From positions 1-64,000 of the forward strand of contig CALFAK010000066.1 in assembly GCA_937948985.1 (NCBI GenBank): 64,000 nt of DNA, given 5' to 3'. Below are positions 8,192 through 16,558 of this stretch, piece after piece. Under the pieces are notes generated by a model. It was not told the DNA's origin, made no database searches, and worked only from the letters and a program-made list of their open reading frames with translations. The first letter of the stretch is position 1, and every line of letters begins with the position of its first letter. Source of the DNA: an uncultured Neomegalonema sp. Lineage in GTDB: Bacteria > Pseudomonadota > Alphaproteobacteria > Rhodobacterales > Rhodobacteraceae. Made by a program: the position numbers and the translations under genes.

Positions 8192-9043
8192 ATGCGCTTG
8201 TCGATTATTGCCGCTGCGGCGGCCCTTTCTTTTGCCTCATCAACCGCATTTGCGGCGGGGTCGATCGGCCCTTCCGCCGGCTCGCAGACTGAGACATGGG
8301 GCGAGCTGCGCGAAGAAATTTACGGGGATCGTGAGATCGTCAAAGCTCCAGAGGGACTGCTCAATCTGGAAGTTCCCTACCGTGCCACAAACGATACCCG
8401 TGTCCCCGTTTCGGCTTCGGCGACGTTTAAGGATGGGCGGACGATTAAATCGATGACGCTGATCATCGATGAGAACCCGATGCCCGTATCCGCCGATTTT
8501 GCCATGAACAGCCCGCAGACGGCGTTCACCACCAGCGTTGCGATGCGCCTGAACGGCCCGTCTAATGTACGGGCGGTTGTTGAGACGGATGATGGCGATC
8601 TTTACATGACATCGGCGTTTGTGAAGACCGCCGGACAAGGCGCATGTGCGGCCCCGCCCACAACGGGTGTTGAGGAAGCGTTGGCATCGCTCGGGCAGAT
8701 GGACCTGAAAGGGTTCGGGATGCCCAAAAGCGCGTTGGAACGCTTGAAGCAAGCGGATGAGGCGGAAAGCAATCAGGTTCAGCTTGAGCTCAAACACCCG
8801 CAACATTCGGGTATGCAGATGGATCAAATCTCGCTGCTGTACATCCCCGCCCGCTATGTCGAGACGCTGGAGGCATGGCATGATGATGAAAAGCTGTTCA
8901 CGATGACAGGCAGCATCTCACTCAGCGAGGACCCGTCGGTGTCGTTTGATTTGCCGGACAGCGGTGTGCAGCGGGTTCGTGTTCGCATGACCGATACGGA
9001 TGAGGCGATGTTTGAGAAGATTTTCGAGTTGGGCGGAGCTTAG
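8192..9043 (+). CDS. Quinoprotein dehydrogenase-associated SoxYZ-like carrier protein
   Basis: 283 residues with a signal peptide (cleavage near residue 22). An N-terminal SoxY-like domain (about 35-155) is fused to a C-terminal SoxZ-like domain (about 190-280). In true SoxY a conserved C-terminal GGCGG arm carries sulfur intermediates; here the equivalent is an internal GQGACAAP with a single cysteine, C152, at the domain junction. Such SoxYZ fusions are known next to PQQ-dependent alcohol dehydrogenases, where their role is unresolved. It is transcribed towards the xoxJ-side genes and ends 73 bp from the CXXCW gene. GGGAAAG precedes the ATG. No other sox gene is present. Confidence 0.85.
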   Translation: MRLSIIAAAAALSFASSTAFAAGSIGPSAGSQTETWGELREEIYGDREIVKAPEGLLNLEVPYRATNDTRVPVSASATFKDGRTIKSMTLIIDENPMPVSADFAMNSPQTAFTTSVAMRLNGPSNVRAVVETDDGDLYMTSAFVKTAGQGACAAPPTTGVEEALASLGQMDLKGFGMPKSALERLKQADEAESNQVQLELKHPQHSGMQMDQISLLYIPARYVETLEAWHDDEKLFTMTGSISLSEDPSVSFDLPDSGVQRVRVRMTDTDEAMFEKIFELGGA

Positions 9044-9116
9044 ACTCACCCGCGATCGGGTTGAGCCATAGAGCGTCATGCGGAGCCTTTTTGAACAGCG
9101 TGCATCACTGAGATAG

Positions 9117-9650
9117 TCACTCCGCGCGCTCAACCCGTTCCATCGGGTATTCCTCAAACGCCCAGCCATCGGTCCCGTAAGGATACCAGAAGACATTGGT
9201 GTAGCCGTATTCTTCGCGCGCACGCTTGGCCGCGTTCCATGACATCCAGCAATCATCGAGACAGAAGAACAGCACGGGCGCGTCTTTATCGCCGTCCACA
9301 GCATTATCAAGATGCGTGCGGAAATAGTCGTCCGTGACATCGGCGATGCGGCCATAGCCGACATTGGGCAGCCAGATGGCGCCGGGGATGCTCATACGCG
9401 GTTTTTCGCGGTAGATTGTACCCTTGGGCAGCTTTGGTTTGGGCGGGCGGGGCAGCACATCTATAAAAACGACCGCGCCCGTTTTCCAAACCGCATAGGC
9501 CGCATCATCATCGACGACCGTGACGCCCTCCAGCGTCTCCGGCACGGGGCTGCGATAGTCTTCCTCGCGGTAATTTTCGGGTTCCTGCGACGCGTGCGCG
9601 GGGAGGAGGATGCCCGCCAGAGCGAAGGTCAGGACGTGCATCACTTTCAT
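9117..9650 (-). CDS. PQQ-dependent catabolism-associated CXXCW motif protein (rhodanese-like)
   Basis: 177 residues: signal peptide (cleavage after AHA near 20), then a rhodanese-like fold with FIDVLPR at about 62-68 and IPGAIWLPN at 88-96. The signature FFCLDDCWMSWNAAKRA has cysteines C130 and C134 followed by W135 at the place of the rhodanese active-site loop. This family occurs with PQQ-dependent dehydrogenase clusters; a redox or sulfur-transfer role is suspected but unproven. The start codon directly abuts the stop of xoxJ (TAA then ATG), so the two are surely co-translated. Confidence 0.88.
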   Translation of the reverse strand: MKVMHVLTFALAGILLPAHASQEPENYREEDYRSPVPETLEGVTVVDDDAAYAVWKTGAVVFIDVLPRPPKPKLPKGTIYREKPRMSIPGAIWLPNVGYGRIADVTDDYFRTHLDNAVDGDKDAPVLFFCLDDCWMSWNAAKRAREEYGYTNVFWYPYGTDGWAFEEYPMERVERAE

Positions 9651-10511
9651 TTATTGTGCTTTCTTCGGTTCAAGCGGTTCACCGTATTCGCTGACAAGAG
9701 GAACACCGAACTCGGTTAGAATCGCGTCAATCTCATCGCGATTGCGGCGCAGCAAAGAGTTAAGTTTGCGCTTCCAAACCAGCTCGCCCTGACGCACGCC
9801 CATTGTAATGCGGAAAAACATGCGGGGTGGAATTTTCTCGGCGGTCAGCGGGATAACCTTTAACGGCGGGTCGGCCTTTTTCGCGTAATAGCCGCCGATT
9901 GGTCCCCACATCAGAGCGGCGTCGGTTTCGCCGGAGATCACATCAGCGATCATTTCCTCGGACGGGGATTCGATGCGGCGGTCAACCATCAGGTTATAGC
10001 CCTTGGCCCCGGCGATCAGGCCGCGCTTTGTGGCGTGTGTCGCGGGCGGGCCGCCGGCAATCACGCCCAGTTTTTTGCCCTTCAAGCGCGGGTCGGCCAT
10101 TGTGGTCAGGTCGGCCAGTTCGCTGTCGGCTTTGACGACCATCACATAATTCGAGACGTAGTAATGGTTTGTGTTCAGCACCAGCTCGTGCCCCTGGGCA
10201 TAGCCGATCACAACATCGCAGCGGTTCTCACGCAGAGTACGGCGGATAAAGCCTGTCGCCATCGGGAACCAAGTGTATTGCAAAGGCTTGCCCAGCTTTT
10301 CAGCCATCAGCTCGGCGATCTTGTTCTCGAACCCCTCGCCCGCCCTGTTGGAGAAGGGCATATTCGCGGGGTCGGCGCAAACGCGGAATGCGCTTTTGGA
10401 CACGAGGTCAGAAGTTTGCGCACTCGCGGCACTGAAGGCGAAAAACGGCGCTGATACCAGCGCCGCCATCGTCATTTTCACACGTTTTGTGCGGGCTTTA
10501 AACATGTTCAT
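9651..10511 (-). CDS. xoxJ: XoxJ, periplasmic binding protein of the lanthanide methanol dehydrogenase system
   Basis: 286 residues with a signal peptide (MKMTMAALVSAPFFAFSAASAQ region, cleavage near 30-35) and a two-lobed periplasmic solute-binding fold: FRVCADPANMPFSN near the mature N-terminus, RRTLRENRCDVVIGYAQG, and ALMWGPIGGYYAKK. This is the quinoprotein dehydrogenase-associated binding-protein family, called MxaJ or XoxJ. XoxJ is thought to help activate XoxF rather than serve an ABC importer, and no ABC genes are here. I choose ATG 10511 because it overlaps the stop of the cytochrome gene by 4 nt (ATGA); a TTG three codons earlier is less likely. Confidence 0.9.
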   Translation of the reverse strand: MNMFKARTKRVKMTMAALVSAPFFAFSAASAQTSDLVSKSAFRVCADPANMPFSNRAGEGFENKIAELMAEKLGKPLQYTWFPMATGFIRRTLRENRCDVVIGYAQGHELVLNTNHYYVSNYVMVVKADSELADLTTMADPRLKGKKLGVIAGGPPATHATKRGLIAGAKGYNLMVDRRIESPSEEMIADVISGETDAALMWGPIGGYYAKKADPPLKVIPLTAEKIPPRMFFRITMGVRQGELVWKRKLNSLLRRNRDEIDAILTEFGVPLVSEYGEPLEPKKAQ

Positions 10512-11224
10512 CCCATGCAAGCGTTTTCATTCTCACGATAGACATCCGATTTTTTCTCTTTTTTCGGAGGCCGTCCACGGCCAACAGCGTCTGTTCCGCG
10601 CGCTTTCAAATATACATAGATATCATCAAGGTAGCACATCACGTTGTTGTTCGTCCCGAACGCGGGCATCACACTATTTTCAGACGCACCGATCTTTTTT
10701 CGACCATTCGTGATCACGTCGACAAAATCGTAATAGTCCATATCAAGCGCGGAATTTTTGAGTGCCGGCGCATAGGTCGATCCTTCACCATCCGGACCGT
10801 GGCAAACATGGCATTCGGAGTGATAGCGACGGAAGCCGGAGAAGGTGTACCAGTCAATCGTGCCGTCTTCGCCGACATTGTAGGTTGGGATGTCATCCTC
10901 GGTGAAATATTTACCATCCTCTTCATAGCTGACCGCGATGTTATCGGGTGCCTCTCCGCTTGCGTCGGTTTCAGCGGCTTCGGCGGTTTCAGGCTCAGGC
11001 TCCGCCTGCTCTGCGGCGGCAGCGGCTTCTGTCGCTTCGATTTCGGCTTTTGCCGCCTCCATCATAGATGCCGCTTTTTCGGCCAGCGCAACCGCTTCAG
11101 CTTTCATTTCCTGCGCTTGCATCATCAGCTTTTCAGCTTCGGCAAGTTTGTCGTTGGCCATTACCGCGAAGGGGGCGGTTGCAAGCATGAGGGCAGCCGT
11201 TGCACTCCATAAGATTTTCTTCAT
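10508..11224 (-). CDS. xoxG: c-type cytochrome, methanol metabolism-related (XoxG type) with helical N-terminal extension
   Basis: 238 residues; presumed electron acceptor of XoxF in the periplasm. After a signal peptide (to about 23) comes an Ala/Glu/Lys-rich segment of about 70 residues (24-95), helical and probably coiled-coil at first, then acidic and Pro-containing. The cytochrome domain follows, with heme motif C138-H-V-C141-H142 and likely axial ligand M186 (SVMPAFG). Extra cysteines C197 and C236 make it a four-cysteine cytochrome, as in the methanol-metabolism family. A basic stretch (RPPKKEKKSD) lies near the C-terminus. The long N-terminal extension is the odd part. It sits between xoxF and xoxJ, preceded by a terminator-like hairpin and overlapping xoxJ by 4 nt. 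Confidence 0.88.
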   Translation of the reverse strand: MKKILWSATAALMLATAPFAVMANDKLAEAEKLMMQAQEMKAEAVALAEKAASMMEAAKAEIEATEAAAAAEQAEPEPETAEAAETDASGEAPDNIAVSYEEDGKYFTEDDIPTYNVGEDGTIDWYTFSGFRRYHSECHVCHGPDGEGSTYAPALKNSALDMDYYDFVDVITNGRKKIGASENSVMPAFGTNNNVMCYLDDIYVYLKARGTDAVGRGRPPKKEKKSDVYRENENACMG

Positions 11225-11270
11225 CGGTCGGTCTCTCCCTGATCCCGTTCATTGTGACGGGTTGTCTTGT

Positions 11271-11309
11271 CGAAAAAGCCCGGCGAAGGATCGCTCCAAC
11301 GCCGGGCTT
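11271..11309 (-). terminator. Terminator-like hairpin between xoxF and xoxG
   Basis: Read on the minus strand, AAGCCCGGCG pairs perfectly with CGCCGGGCTT (10 bp, 14-nt loop) and is followed by a run of T. It begins 28 nt after the xoxF stop and lies 47 nt before the xoxG start. It has all features of a Rho-independent terminator and would make xoxF mRNA exceed xoxGJ mRNA by allowing only partial readthrough. Confidence 0.8.
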
Positions 11310-11336
11310 CTTAGGGTTCGGTCACATGCCGGAAAA

Positions 11337-13136
11337 TCAGTTAGGCAGTGCGAATACGGTCAGCTGACCACCAAGCGCGGTGTAGTTGCTGAGCGCGGCA
11401 TAGCCGCCCACAGCGCCAAGGCCGTCATTCGGGTTAACCAGTCCGGCCGCGAGGCCGATGCCTGCCCAACCACCAACACCGGACAGAATCGCAACGTATT
11501 GCTTGCCCGAATGGCTGTAGGTCATGACGTTGCCGATGATGCCCGACGGGGTCTTGAACTTGTAAAGTTCCTGACCCGTCTTGGCGTCAACCGCTTTGAG
11601 GAAGCCTTCCAGCGTGCCGTAGAACACGACATCACCGGCCGTCGCGAGCGCACCGGACCAAACCGAGAATTTCTCAGGCAGGGACCAGACGATCTCACCT
11701 TTGATGTTGTCCCAAGCGATGAAGTTACCCATGCCGCCGTGGCTGTTCGGAGCGGGGTACATTGCGAGGGTCGCACCAACATATGGCTGACCTGCGGTGT
11801 AGGAGACGCGGAACGGTTCATAGTCCATGCAAACATGGTTTGTCGGGACGTAGAACAGTTGTGTGCGCGGGCTGTATGCCGCAGGCTGTTGGTCTTTTGA
11901 ACCCAGCGCGGCAGGGCAGATGCCTACGGAGTTTACGTCTTCACCGTTTTGTTCAGTGGAGTATTCCGCGACCACAGCCGGACGACCGTAGGTTTCGCTT
12001 TCAGGGTCCATATCGACGCCGGATGTCCAGTTCACAACCGGATCATACTTTTCAGCGACGAGAAGCTCGCCCGTCTCACGATCAAGCGTATAGCCGAGGC
12101 CGTTACGGTCGAAGTGCGTGAGGAGTTTACGCATTTTGCCATCAATTTCCTGATCCGTGAGGATCATTTCGTTGATGCCATCATAATCCCACTCGTCATG
12201 CGGGGTCATCTGGTAAACCCACTTGGCAACACCGGTATCGGCATCACGGGCGAAGATGGTCATCGACCATTTGTTATCACCGGGACGCTGAGCGGGGTTC
12301 CATGTGGAGGGGTTGCCCGAACCGTAATAGACGAGGTTCAGATCGGGATCATATGAATACCAGCCCCAGGTCGCCCCGCCGCCGATTTTCCACTGATCGC
12401 CTTCCCATGTATTGAGCGAGCTGTCTTTGCCCACAGGCTTGCCGAGTTCGGTGGTGTTCTCATCGAACAGCAGCATGTCGTCCGGGCCTTGAGAATAGCC
12501 GCGCCATACTTTTTCACCGGTTTCGATGTTGTATGCGGTGACATGGCCTTGGATGCCGAACTCGCCGCCGGAGATACCGACGATGACTTTGTCATTCACA
12601 GGCAGAACCGTGGCCGTGTTGGTCTCACCAATGGACGGGTCGCCATTCACGACGGACCATTCGACTTCGCCGCTGTTTGCATTCAGCGCAACGACGGTGG
12701 TGTCAGCCTGGTGCAGGAAGACTTTGCCGTTCGCGAAGGCGAGACCACGGTTAACCGTGTCACAGCACATGACCGGGATCACGTCCGGGTCTTGCTTTGG
12801 CTCGTATTTCCATTTGATCGCACCATCATTGGCGAGATCAAGCGCATAAACGATGTTCGGGAACGGTGTATGCACATACATCGTATCACCGACCACCAGA
12901 GGCGCGCCCTCGTGACCACGAAGAACCCCCGTCGAGAACGTCCAAGCGACTTGGAGGTTTTTGACGTTATGGCGGTTAATCTGGTTCAGTTTTGAAAAAC
13001 GGGTGTTCGCGTAATCGCCAGTTTGAAGAACCATACCATTCGGATTCTTCGACATGGACAAAACGCTGTCGTTCGCCATCGCGGACCCTGCGAACACCGC
13101 AAGGGCGGCAACGCCGGAAACAAGCAGCTTTTTCAT
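11337..13136 (-). CDS. xoxF: XoxF, lanthanide-dependent PQQ methanol dehydrogenase
   Basis: 599 residues with a signal peptide (cleavage after SAMA near 21) and the eight-bladed quinoprotein propeller. It oxidises methanol in the periplasm using PQQ. The lanthanide signature is explicit: HDEWDYDG carries catalytic D317 and the extra metal-binding D319, where calcium enzymes (MxaF) have Ala. Other cofactor-site residues are the vicinal disulfide C124-C125, E192 (GGEFG) and N275 ([10 protein letters not shown]). The length is typical, and no small subunit gene (mxaI) is near, as expected for XoxF. ATG follows an AGGGAG site. The upstream 240 bp to the flhA terminator presumably hold its promoter. 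The clade (probably XoxF5) is inferred. Confidence 0.97.
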   Translation of the reverse strand: MKKLLVSGVAALAVFAGSAMANDSVLSMSKNPNGMVLQTGDYANTRFSKLNQINRHNVKNLQVAWTFSTGVLRGHEGAPLVVGDTMYVHTPFPNIVYALDLANDGAIKWKYEPKQDPDVIPVMCCDTVNRGLAFANGKVFLHQADTTVVALNANSGEVEWSVVNGDPSIGETNTATVLPVNDKVIVGISGGEFGIQGHVTAYNIETGEKVWRGYSQGPDDMLLFDENTTELGKPVGKDSSLNTWEGDQWKIGGGATWGWYSYDPDLNLVYYGSGNPSTWNPAQRPGDNKWSMTIFARDADTGVAKWVYQMTPHDEWDYDGINEMILTDQEIDGKMRKLLTHFDRNGLGYTLDRETGELLVAEKYDPVVNWTSGVDMDPESETYGRPAVVAEYSTEQNGEDVNSVGICPAALGSKDQQPAAYSPRTQLFYVPTNHVCMDYEPFRVSYTAGQPYVGATLAMYPAPNSHGGMGNFIAWDNIKGEIVWSLPEKFSVWSGALATAGDVVFYGTLEGFLKAVDAKTGQELYKFKTPSGIIGNVMTYSHSGKQYVAILSGVGGWAGIGLAAGLVNPNDGLGAVGGYAALSNYTALGGQLTVFALPN

Positions 13137-13373
13137 GTAATTACTCCCTAAGTTGCAACAATCGCCACAGCTGCGTTGTTCTCACGCATTATCATGGCGG
13201 GTAGTCTGGTCGATATGACTTTGGGTCAGCCGACTCTTATATTTTTATTAAGCACTCAGACTTGCCGATGTAGAAGACATCGTCAAGACAGCAATTTCAC
13301 TGCCATGCCGCATTGTGGAAGAAACGCTGAATGATTGGTGCGTTAGTTGGTGCGTTAGAGCGCTGAGCGAACC
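13137..13373. promoter_or_regulatory. xoxF upstream region with tandem and inverted repeats
   Basis: About 240 bp without a gene between xoxF and the flhA terminator. It contains a perfect 12-bp tandem duplication TTGGTGCGTTAG (13335-13346 and 13347-13358), a short palindrome GATGT-N5-ACATC (13267-13281), and a minus-strand TATAAG (13236-13241) that could be a -10 element, though no good -35 lies at the right distance. The region should bind the regulators of xoxF; which ones cannot be read from sequence. Confidence 0.5.
13335..13358. repeat. 12-bp perfect tandem repeat upstream of xoxF
   Basis: TTGGTGCGTTAG occurs twice with no gap, 199 bp upstream of the xoxF start. Two direct repeats about one helical turn apart are the usual layout for OmpR- or LuxR-class response-regulator sites. 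Function is inferred only from position and form. Confidence 0.6.
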
Positions 13374-13410
13374 AAAAAACCACGCTCACATTACTGAGAT
13401 GCGTGGTTTT
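13374..13410 (-). terminator. Terminator of flhA
   Basis: On the minus strand AAAACCACGC (13401-13410 reversed) pairs with GCGTGGTTTT (13376-13385 reversed), loop 15 nt, ending in a run of six T. It lies 30 bp after the flhA stop and separates flhA from xoxF transcription. Confidence 0.8.
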
Positions 13411-13439
13411 GAGATTTTTAGTATCAGTTATTTTTCTTA

Positions 13440-14552
13440 TCAGTACTGAACAACAGCACGGATTGATTTACCTTCGTGCATCAGGTCGAAGCCTTTATTT
13501 ATATCCTCAAGGCCCATTGTATGCGTAATCATCGGGTCGATTTCGATCTTTCCATCCATGTACCAATCGACGATTTTCGGCACATCCGTCCTGCCCCGCG
13601 CTCCACCGAAGGCTGTGCCTTTCCAGATGCGGCCCGTCACCAATTGGAACGGACGGGTCGAGATTTCGGCACCCGCCGGCGCGACGCCGATAATGACACT
13701 TTCGCCCCAGCCTTTGTGCGCGCATTCCAGTGCGGCGCGCATGACGCTGACATTGCCGGTCGCATCAAAGGAGTAATCCGCGCCTCCGCCCGTCAGTTCA
13801 ACGAGATGCGCGACGAGGTCGTCGCCGACTTCTTTCGGGTTGACGAAATGGGTCATGCCGAAGCGCTCGGCCATTTCTTTCTTCGAGTCGTTGATGTCAA
13901 CGCCGACGATTTTATTCGCACCCGCGAGGCGGCAGCCTTGAATTACGTTGAGGCCGATACCGCCGAGACCGAAGACCACACAGTTGGAGCCGATCTCGAC
14001 CTTGGCGGTGTTGATAACCGCCCCAATACCTGTTGTGACACCGCAACCGATGTAGCAAATCTTGTCAAACGGCGCGTCCTCGCGGACTTTCGCCAGCGCG
14101 ATCTCAGGCAGAACCGTGTAATTCGCAAAGGTCGAGCAGCCCATGTAGTGCAGAATCGGCTCGCCATCGAGGGTGGTGAAACGCGACGTTCCATCCGGCA
14201 TCAGGCCCGCGCCCTGAGTCGTGCGGATTTTCTGGCAGAGGTTGGTTTTGGGGTTGAGGCAGTAATCGCACTCGCGGCATTCCGGCGTGTAGAGCGGTAT
14301 GACGTGGTCACCTTTTTTAAGGCTGGTCACGCCGGGGCCGATATCAACCACAACGCCCGCGCCCTCGTGGCCGAGAATCGCAGGAAACGCGCCCTCAGGA
14401 TCATCGCCGGAGCGGGTGAACTCGTCTGTGTGACAAAGACCCGTGGCCTTGATCTCGACGAGCACTTCACCCGCCTTTGGGCCTTCAAGATTGACCTCGG
14501 TGACCTCAAGCGGTTTACCCGCCTCGAAGGCGACAGCTGCGCGTACTCTCAT
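13440..14552 (-). CDS. flhA: S-(hydroxymethyl)glutathione dehydrogenase / class III alcohol dehydrogenase
   Basis: 370 residues; oxidises the spontaneous adduct of formaldehyde and glutathione to S-formylglutathione with NAD+. Zinc-dependent medium-chain family: catalytic zinc ligands C40 (GLCHTDE), H62 (GHEGAG) and the later CGVTTG cysteine; structural zinc cysteines C92, C95, C98 and C106; and the Rossmann motif [11 protein letters not shown]. The frame is open 14 codons upstream, but ATG 14552 follows GGGAGGGG and gives the standard MRVRAAVAF start. Placed upstream of xoxF on the same strand, it handles the formaldehyde made by methanol oxidation. The gene is also called adhC, adhI or frmA in other species. 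Confidence 0.95.
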   Translation of the reverse strand: MRVRAAVAFEAGKPLEVTEVNLEGPKAGEVLVEIKATGLCHTDEFTRSGDDPEGAFPAILGHEGAGVVVDIGPGVTSLKKGDHVIPLYTPECRECDYCLNPKTNLCQKIRTTQGAGLMPDGTSRFTTLDGEPILHYMGCSTFANYTVLPEIALAKVREDAPFDKICYIGCGVTTGIGAVINTAKVEIGSNCVVFGLGGIGLNVIQGCRLAGANKIVGVDINDSKKEMAERFGMTHFVNPKEVGDDLVAHLVELTGGGADYSFDATGNVSVMRAALECAHKGWGESVIIGVAPAGAEISTRPFQLVTGRIWKGTAFGGARGRTDVPKIVDWYMDGKIEIDPMITHTMGLEDINKGFDLMHEGKSIRAVVQY

Positions 14553-14699
14553 GGGTTTCCCCTCCCTGTAAGAATTTATCGTTGCCGCAAGCATGGCAAA
14601 TCACCGCGCGGATTGCGAGGGTGATTTTCAATGTACACGAAACTTCACGCCTCCAGCTCCTTCGATTCACGCGGTTGTTCGCTGTGGGATAGCGCGGTG

Positions 14700-15425
14700 T
14701 CACAATGGCAATTTTGCCCGGTTCAGAGCCGCCAGTCGGGCGATGTCGCCGCCCGGATCGAGGGCTTCGGCCTGTTGCCAGTCGGCGCGGGCACCGTTGC
14801 GGTCACCAGTGATGGCACGGGCCGCACCGCGCTCAAAGTAGGCAACGGCGGATTGCGGATCGGCGGCGATGGCGGCTTCGGAATCGGTGAGCGCGCCTGC
14901 GGTGTCCCCTGTCTGGCGGCGGGCGGCGGCGCGCAGCGAGAGCGCTTCGGCATCGTTGGGCAACAGCCAGAGCAAGCGGTTAAGGTCAGTGATGGCGGTG
15001 GCGAAATCTTTGTTGGCGGCGGCGGCCCGTGCGCGACCGTCAAGCGCCTCAATCGAGCTTGGCTCGGCGGCAAGGGCGCGGTCATAGAGGGCGCGGGCGG
15101 CGGTCGGGTTGCTGGCGGCGAGTTGGAAGTCCCCCGCTTGGGTCAGCAAATCGGCTTTTGCGGGCAGGTCAGGGGTTTCAACAGCGAGGGACTCAGTGAC
15201 TTGTGCGGCCTCGGCGAAGGAACCCAAGGCTGCGAGGGCGATTGAGCGGCAGTGACGCGCGGCCTGCCCGCCGCCACCCGTATCGCGCCAGTTCTGTGCG
15301 CTGGTCAGCCCTTGCACAGGATTGGCCTGCGCCTGAGCGATGCAGGTGTCGTAATCCATCGTCTGGGCGAGGGCCGTATGGCTGAGGACCATGATTAAGG
15401 GGGCGATTAGCAGGGTGTAGCGCAT
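14700..15425 (-). CDS. Secreted TPR repeat protein
   Basis: 241 residues from ATG 15425. A signal peptide (MRYTLLIAPLIMVLSHTALAQ) is followed by an N-terminal Cys-containing segment (DTCIAQAQANP, GQAARHCRSIAL) and then at least four TPR-like helical pairs, e.g. AARALYDRALAAEPSSIEAL and GALTDSEAAIAADPQSAVAYFERG. It should be a periplasmic scaffold protein. The frame continues upstream to 15497, but the signal peptide argues for 15425. It is divergent from the SDR gene at 15496. Function unknown; similar proteins are common in Rhodobacterales. Confidence 0.75.
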   Translation of the reverse strand: MRYTLLIAPLIMVLSHTALAQTMDYDTCIAQAQANPVQGLTSAQNWRDTGGGGQAARHCRSIALAALGSFAEAAQVTESLAVETPDLPAKADLLTQAGDFQLAASNPTAARALYDRALAAEPSSIEALDGRARAAAANKDFATAITDLNRLLWLLPNDAEALSLRAAARRQTGDTAGALTDSEAAIAADPQSAVAYFERGAARAITGDRNGARADWQQAEALDPGGDIARLAALNRAKLPL

Positions 15426-15495
15426 GGGGTTCTTTCGCAACATTCTTTGGATGCAGTCTCTTGCAGCATGGTTAATCAGGAGATAAGGCGAATCC

Positions 15496-16383
15496 ATGAT
15501 TGATTTGCAGATTTCACACGATACCGCGCCGACGCTGTTTTGCTTTGGCTACGGGTTTTCGGCACGCGCGACGGCGGCATTGGCGCGGACTCAAGGGTGG
15601 CATATTGCGGCGACGGCGCGGGATGCGGAGAAGGTTGCCGCGCTGAGGGCCGAAGGTGTGGCCGCGTATCAATGGCCGGTCAACGATCTGGCCAATGTGC
15701 TGCCGATGGGTGCGCATGTTCTGATCTCCGCGCCCCCCGGCGAGGCAGGTGATCCGGTGCTGGCACGTTATGGAAAGTCGCTGGTGGCGCTGCGCGAGCG
15801 GGTGGCGTGGGTCGGATATCTTTCCACGACGGCGGTATATGGCGACCGTAATGGCGGTGAGGTGGACGAAACCTCTGAACTGCGCCCTGCCAGTGAACGC
15901 GGCAAGCGGCGGGTGATGGCAGAACGGGAGTGGCTGGCGCTTTCGGAACAGGGCTTGCCCGTGCATGTCTTCCGGCTTGCGGGGATTTACGGCCCCGGAC
16001 GCGGCCCGTTCGAGAAAGTGCGTAAAGGTACGGCGCAGCGGATTATCAAAGAGGGTCAAGTCTTCGGGCGTATCCATGCGGAAGACATCGCCAACACAGT
16101 GATGCAATCGATCAGGCACCCCAATCCCGGTGCGGCCTATAATGTCACCGATGACCTAACCTGCCCGCCCGAAGAGGTGATCGGCCATGCGGCGGAATTG
16201 CTCGGCCAGCCACTGCCACCTGCTGTGAAGTTTGAGGAGGCGGAAATGTCAGCGATGGCACGGACGTTTTACGGCGAGAACAAGCGTGTACTGAACGGGC
16301 GTATCAAGCGGGAATTGGCGGTTGAGCTGATCTATCCGACCTACCGTGAGGGGTTGGCGGCGATACTTGCAGCGCAGGAATAG
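15496..16383 (+). CDS. SDR family NAD(P)-binding protein (YeeZ-like, atypical epimerase)
   Basis: 295 residues with an N-terminal Rossmann fold (CFGYGFSARATAALA, residues 16-30), an active-site-like YLSTTAVYGD at about 111-120, and GIYGPGRGPFEKVRKG after it. In classical SDRs a Tyr-x3-Lys pair does catalysis; here the region has ERGKRRVMAEREW instead, as in the atypical YeeZ/YbjT-like group, whose reactions are unknown. GGAGATAAGG precedes the ATG. It appears monocistronic. Confidence 0.75.
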   Translation: MIDLQISHDTAPTLFCFGYGFSARATAALARTQGWHIAATARDAEKVAALRAEGVAAYQWPVNDLANVLPMGAHVLISAPPGEAGDPVLARYGKSLVALRERVAWVGYLSTTAVYGDRNGGEVDETSELRPASERGKRRVMAEREWLALSEQGLPVHVFRLAGIYGPGRGPFEKVRKGTAQRIIKEGQVFGRIHAEDIANTVMQSIRHPNPGAAYNVTDDLTCPPEEVIGHAAELLGQPLPPAVKFEEAEMSAMARTFYGENKRVLNGRIKRELAVELIYPTYREGLAAILAAQE

Positions 16384-16487
16384 CGCAATCCAAGAGGGTA
16401 AATCACCACAACACTTATTCAGAATGTGCGTAGGAATTGAGAGAACTTCGTTTTAAACCCCTTAATGCACTGATATAATTTCATATT

Positions 16488-16503
16488 TTTGAGTGTTGCG
16501 AAA
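16488..16503. repeat. Left copy of a 16-bp direct repeat flanking the histidine kinase gene
   Basis: TTTGAGTGTTGCGAAA here is identical to 17901-17916. The two copies are 1,413 bp apart and enclose only the histidine kinase gene. The core TGTTGCGAAA also occurs inverted at 15433-15442, just upstream of the secreted TPR gene. Confidence 0.7.
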
Positions 16504-16558
16504 AGTGGTTTTGTTGAGCCTTTAAGGTGCGTTGACACACGCCTGATAGATTTAGCGG

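Noticed and set aside
13200-13320. Short leader peptide upstream of xoxF on the minus strand (about 21 codons)
   Set aside because: No ribosome-binding site and no regulatory amino-acid bias.
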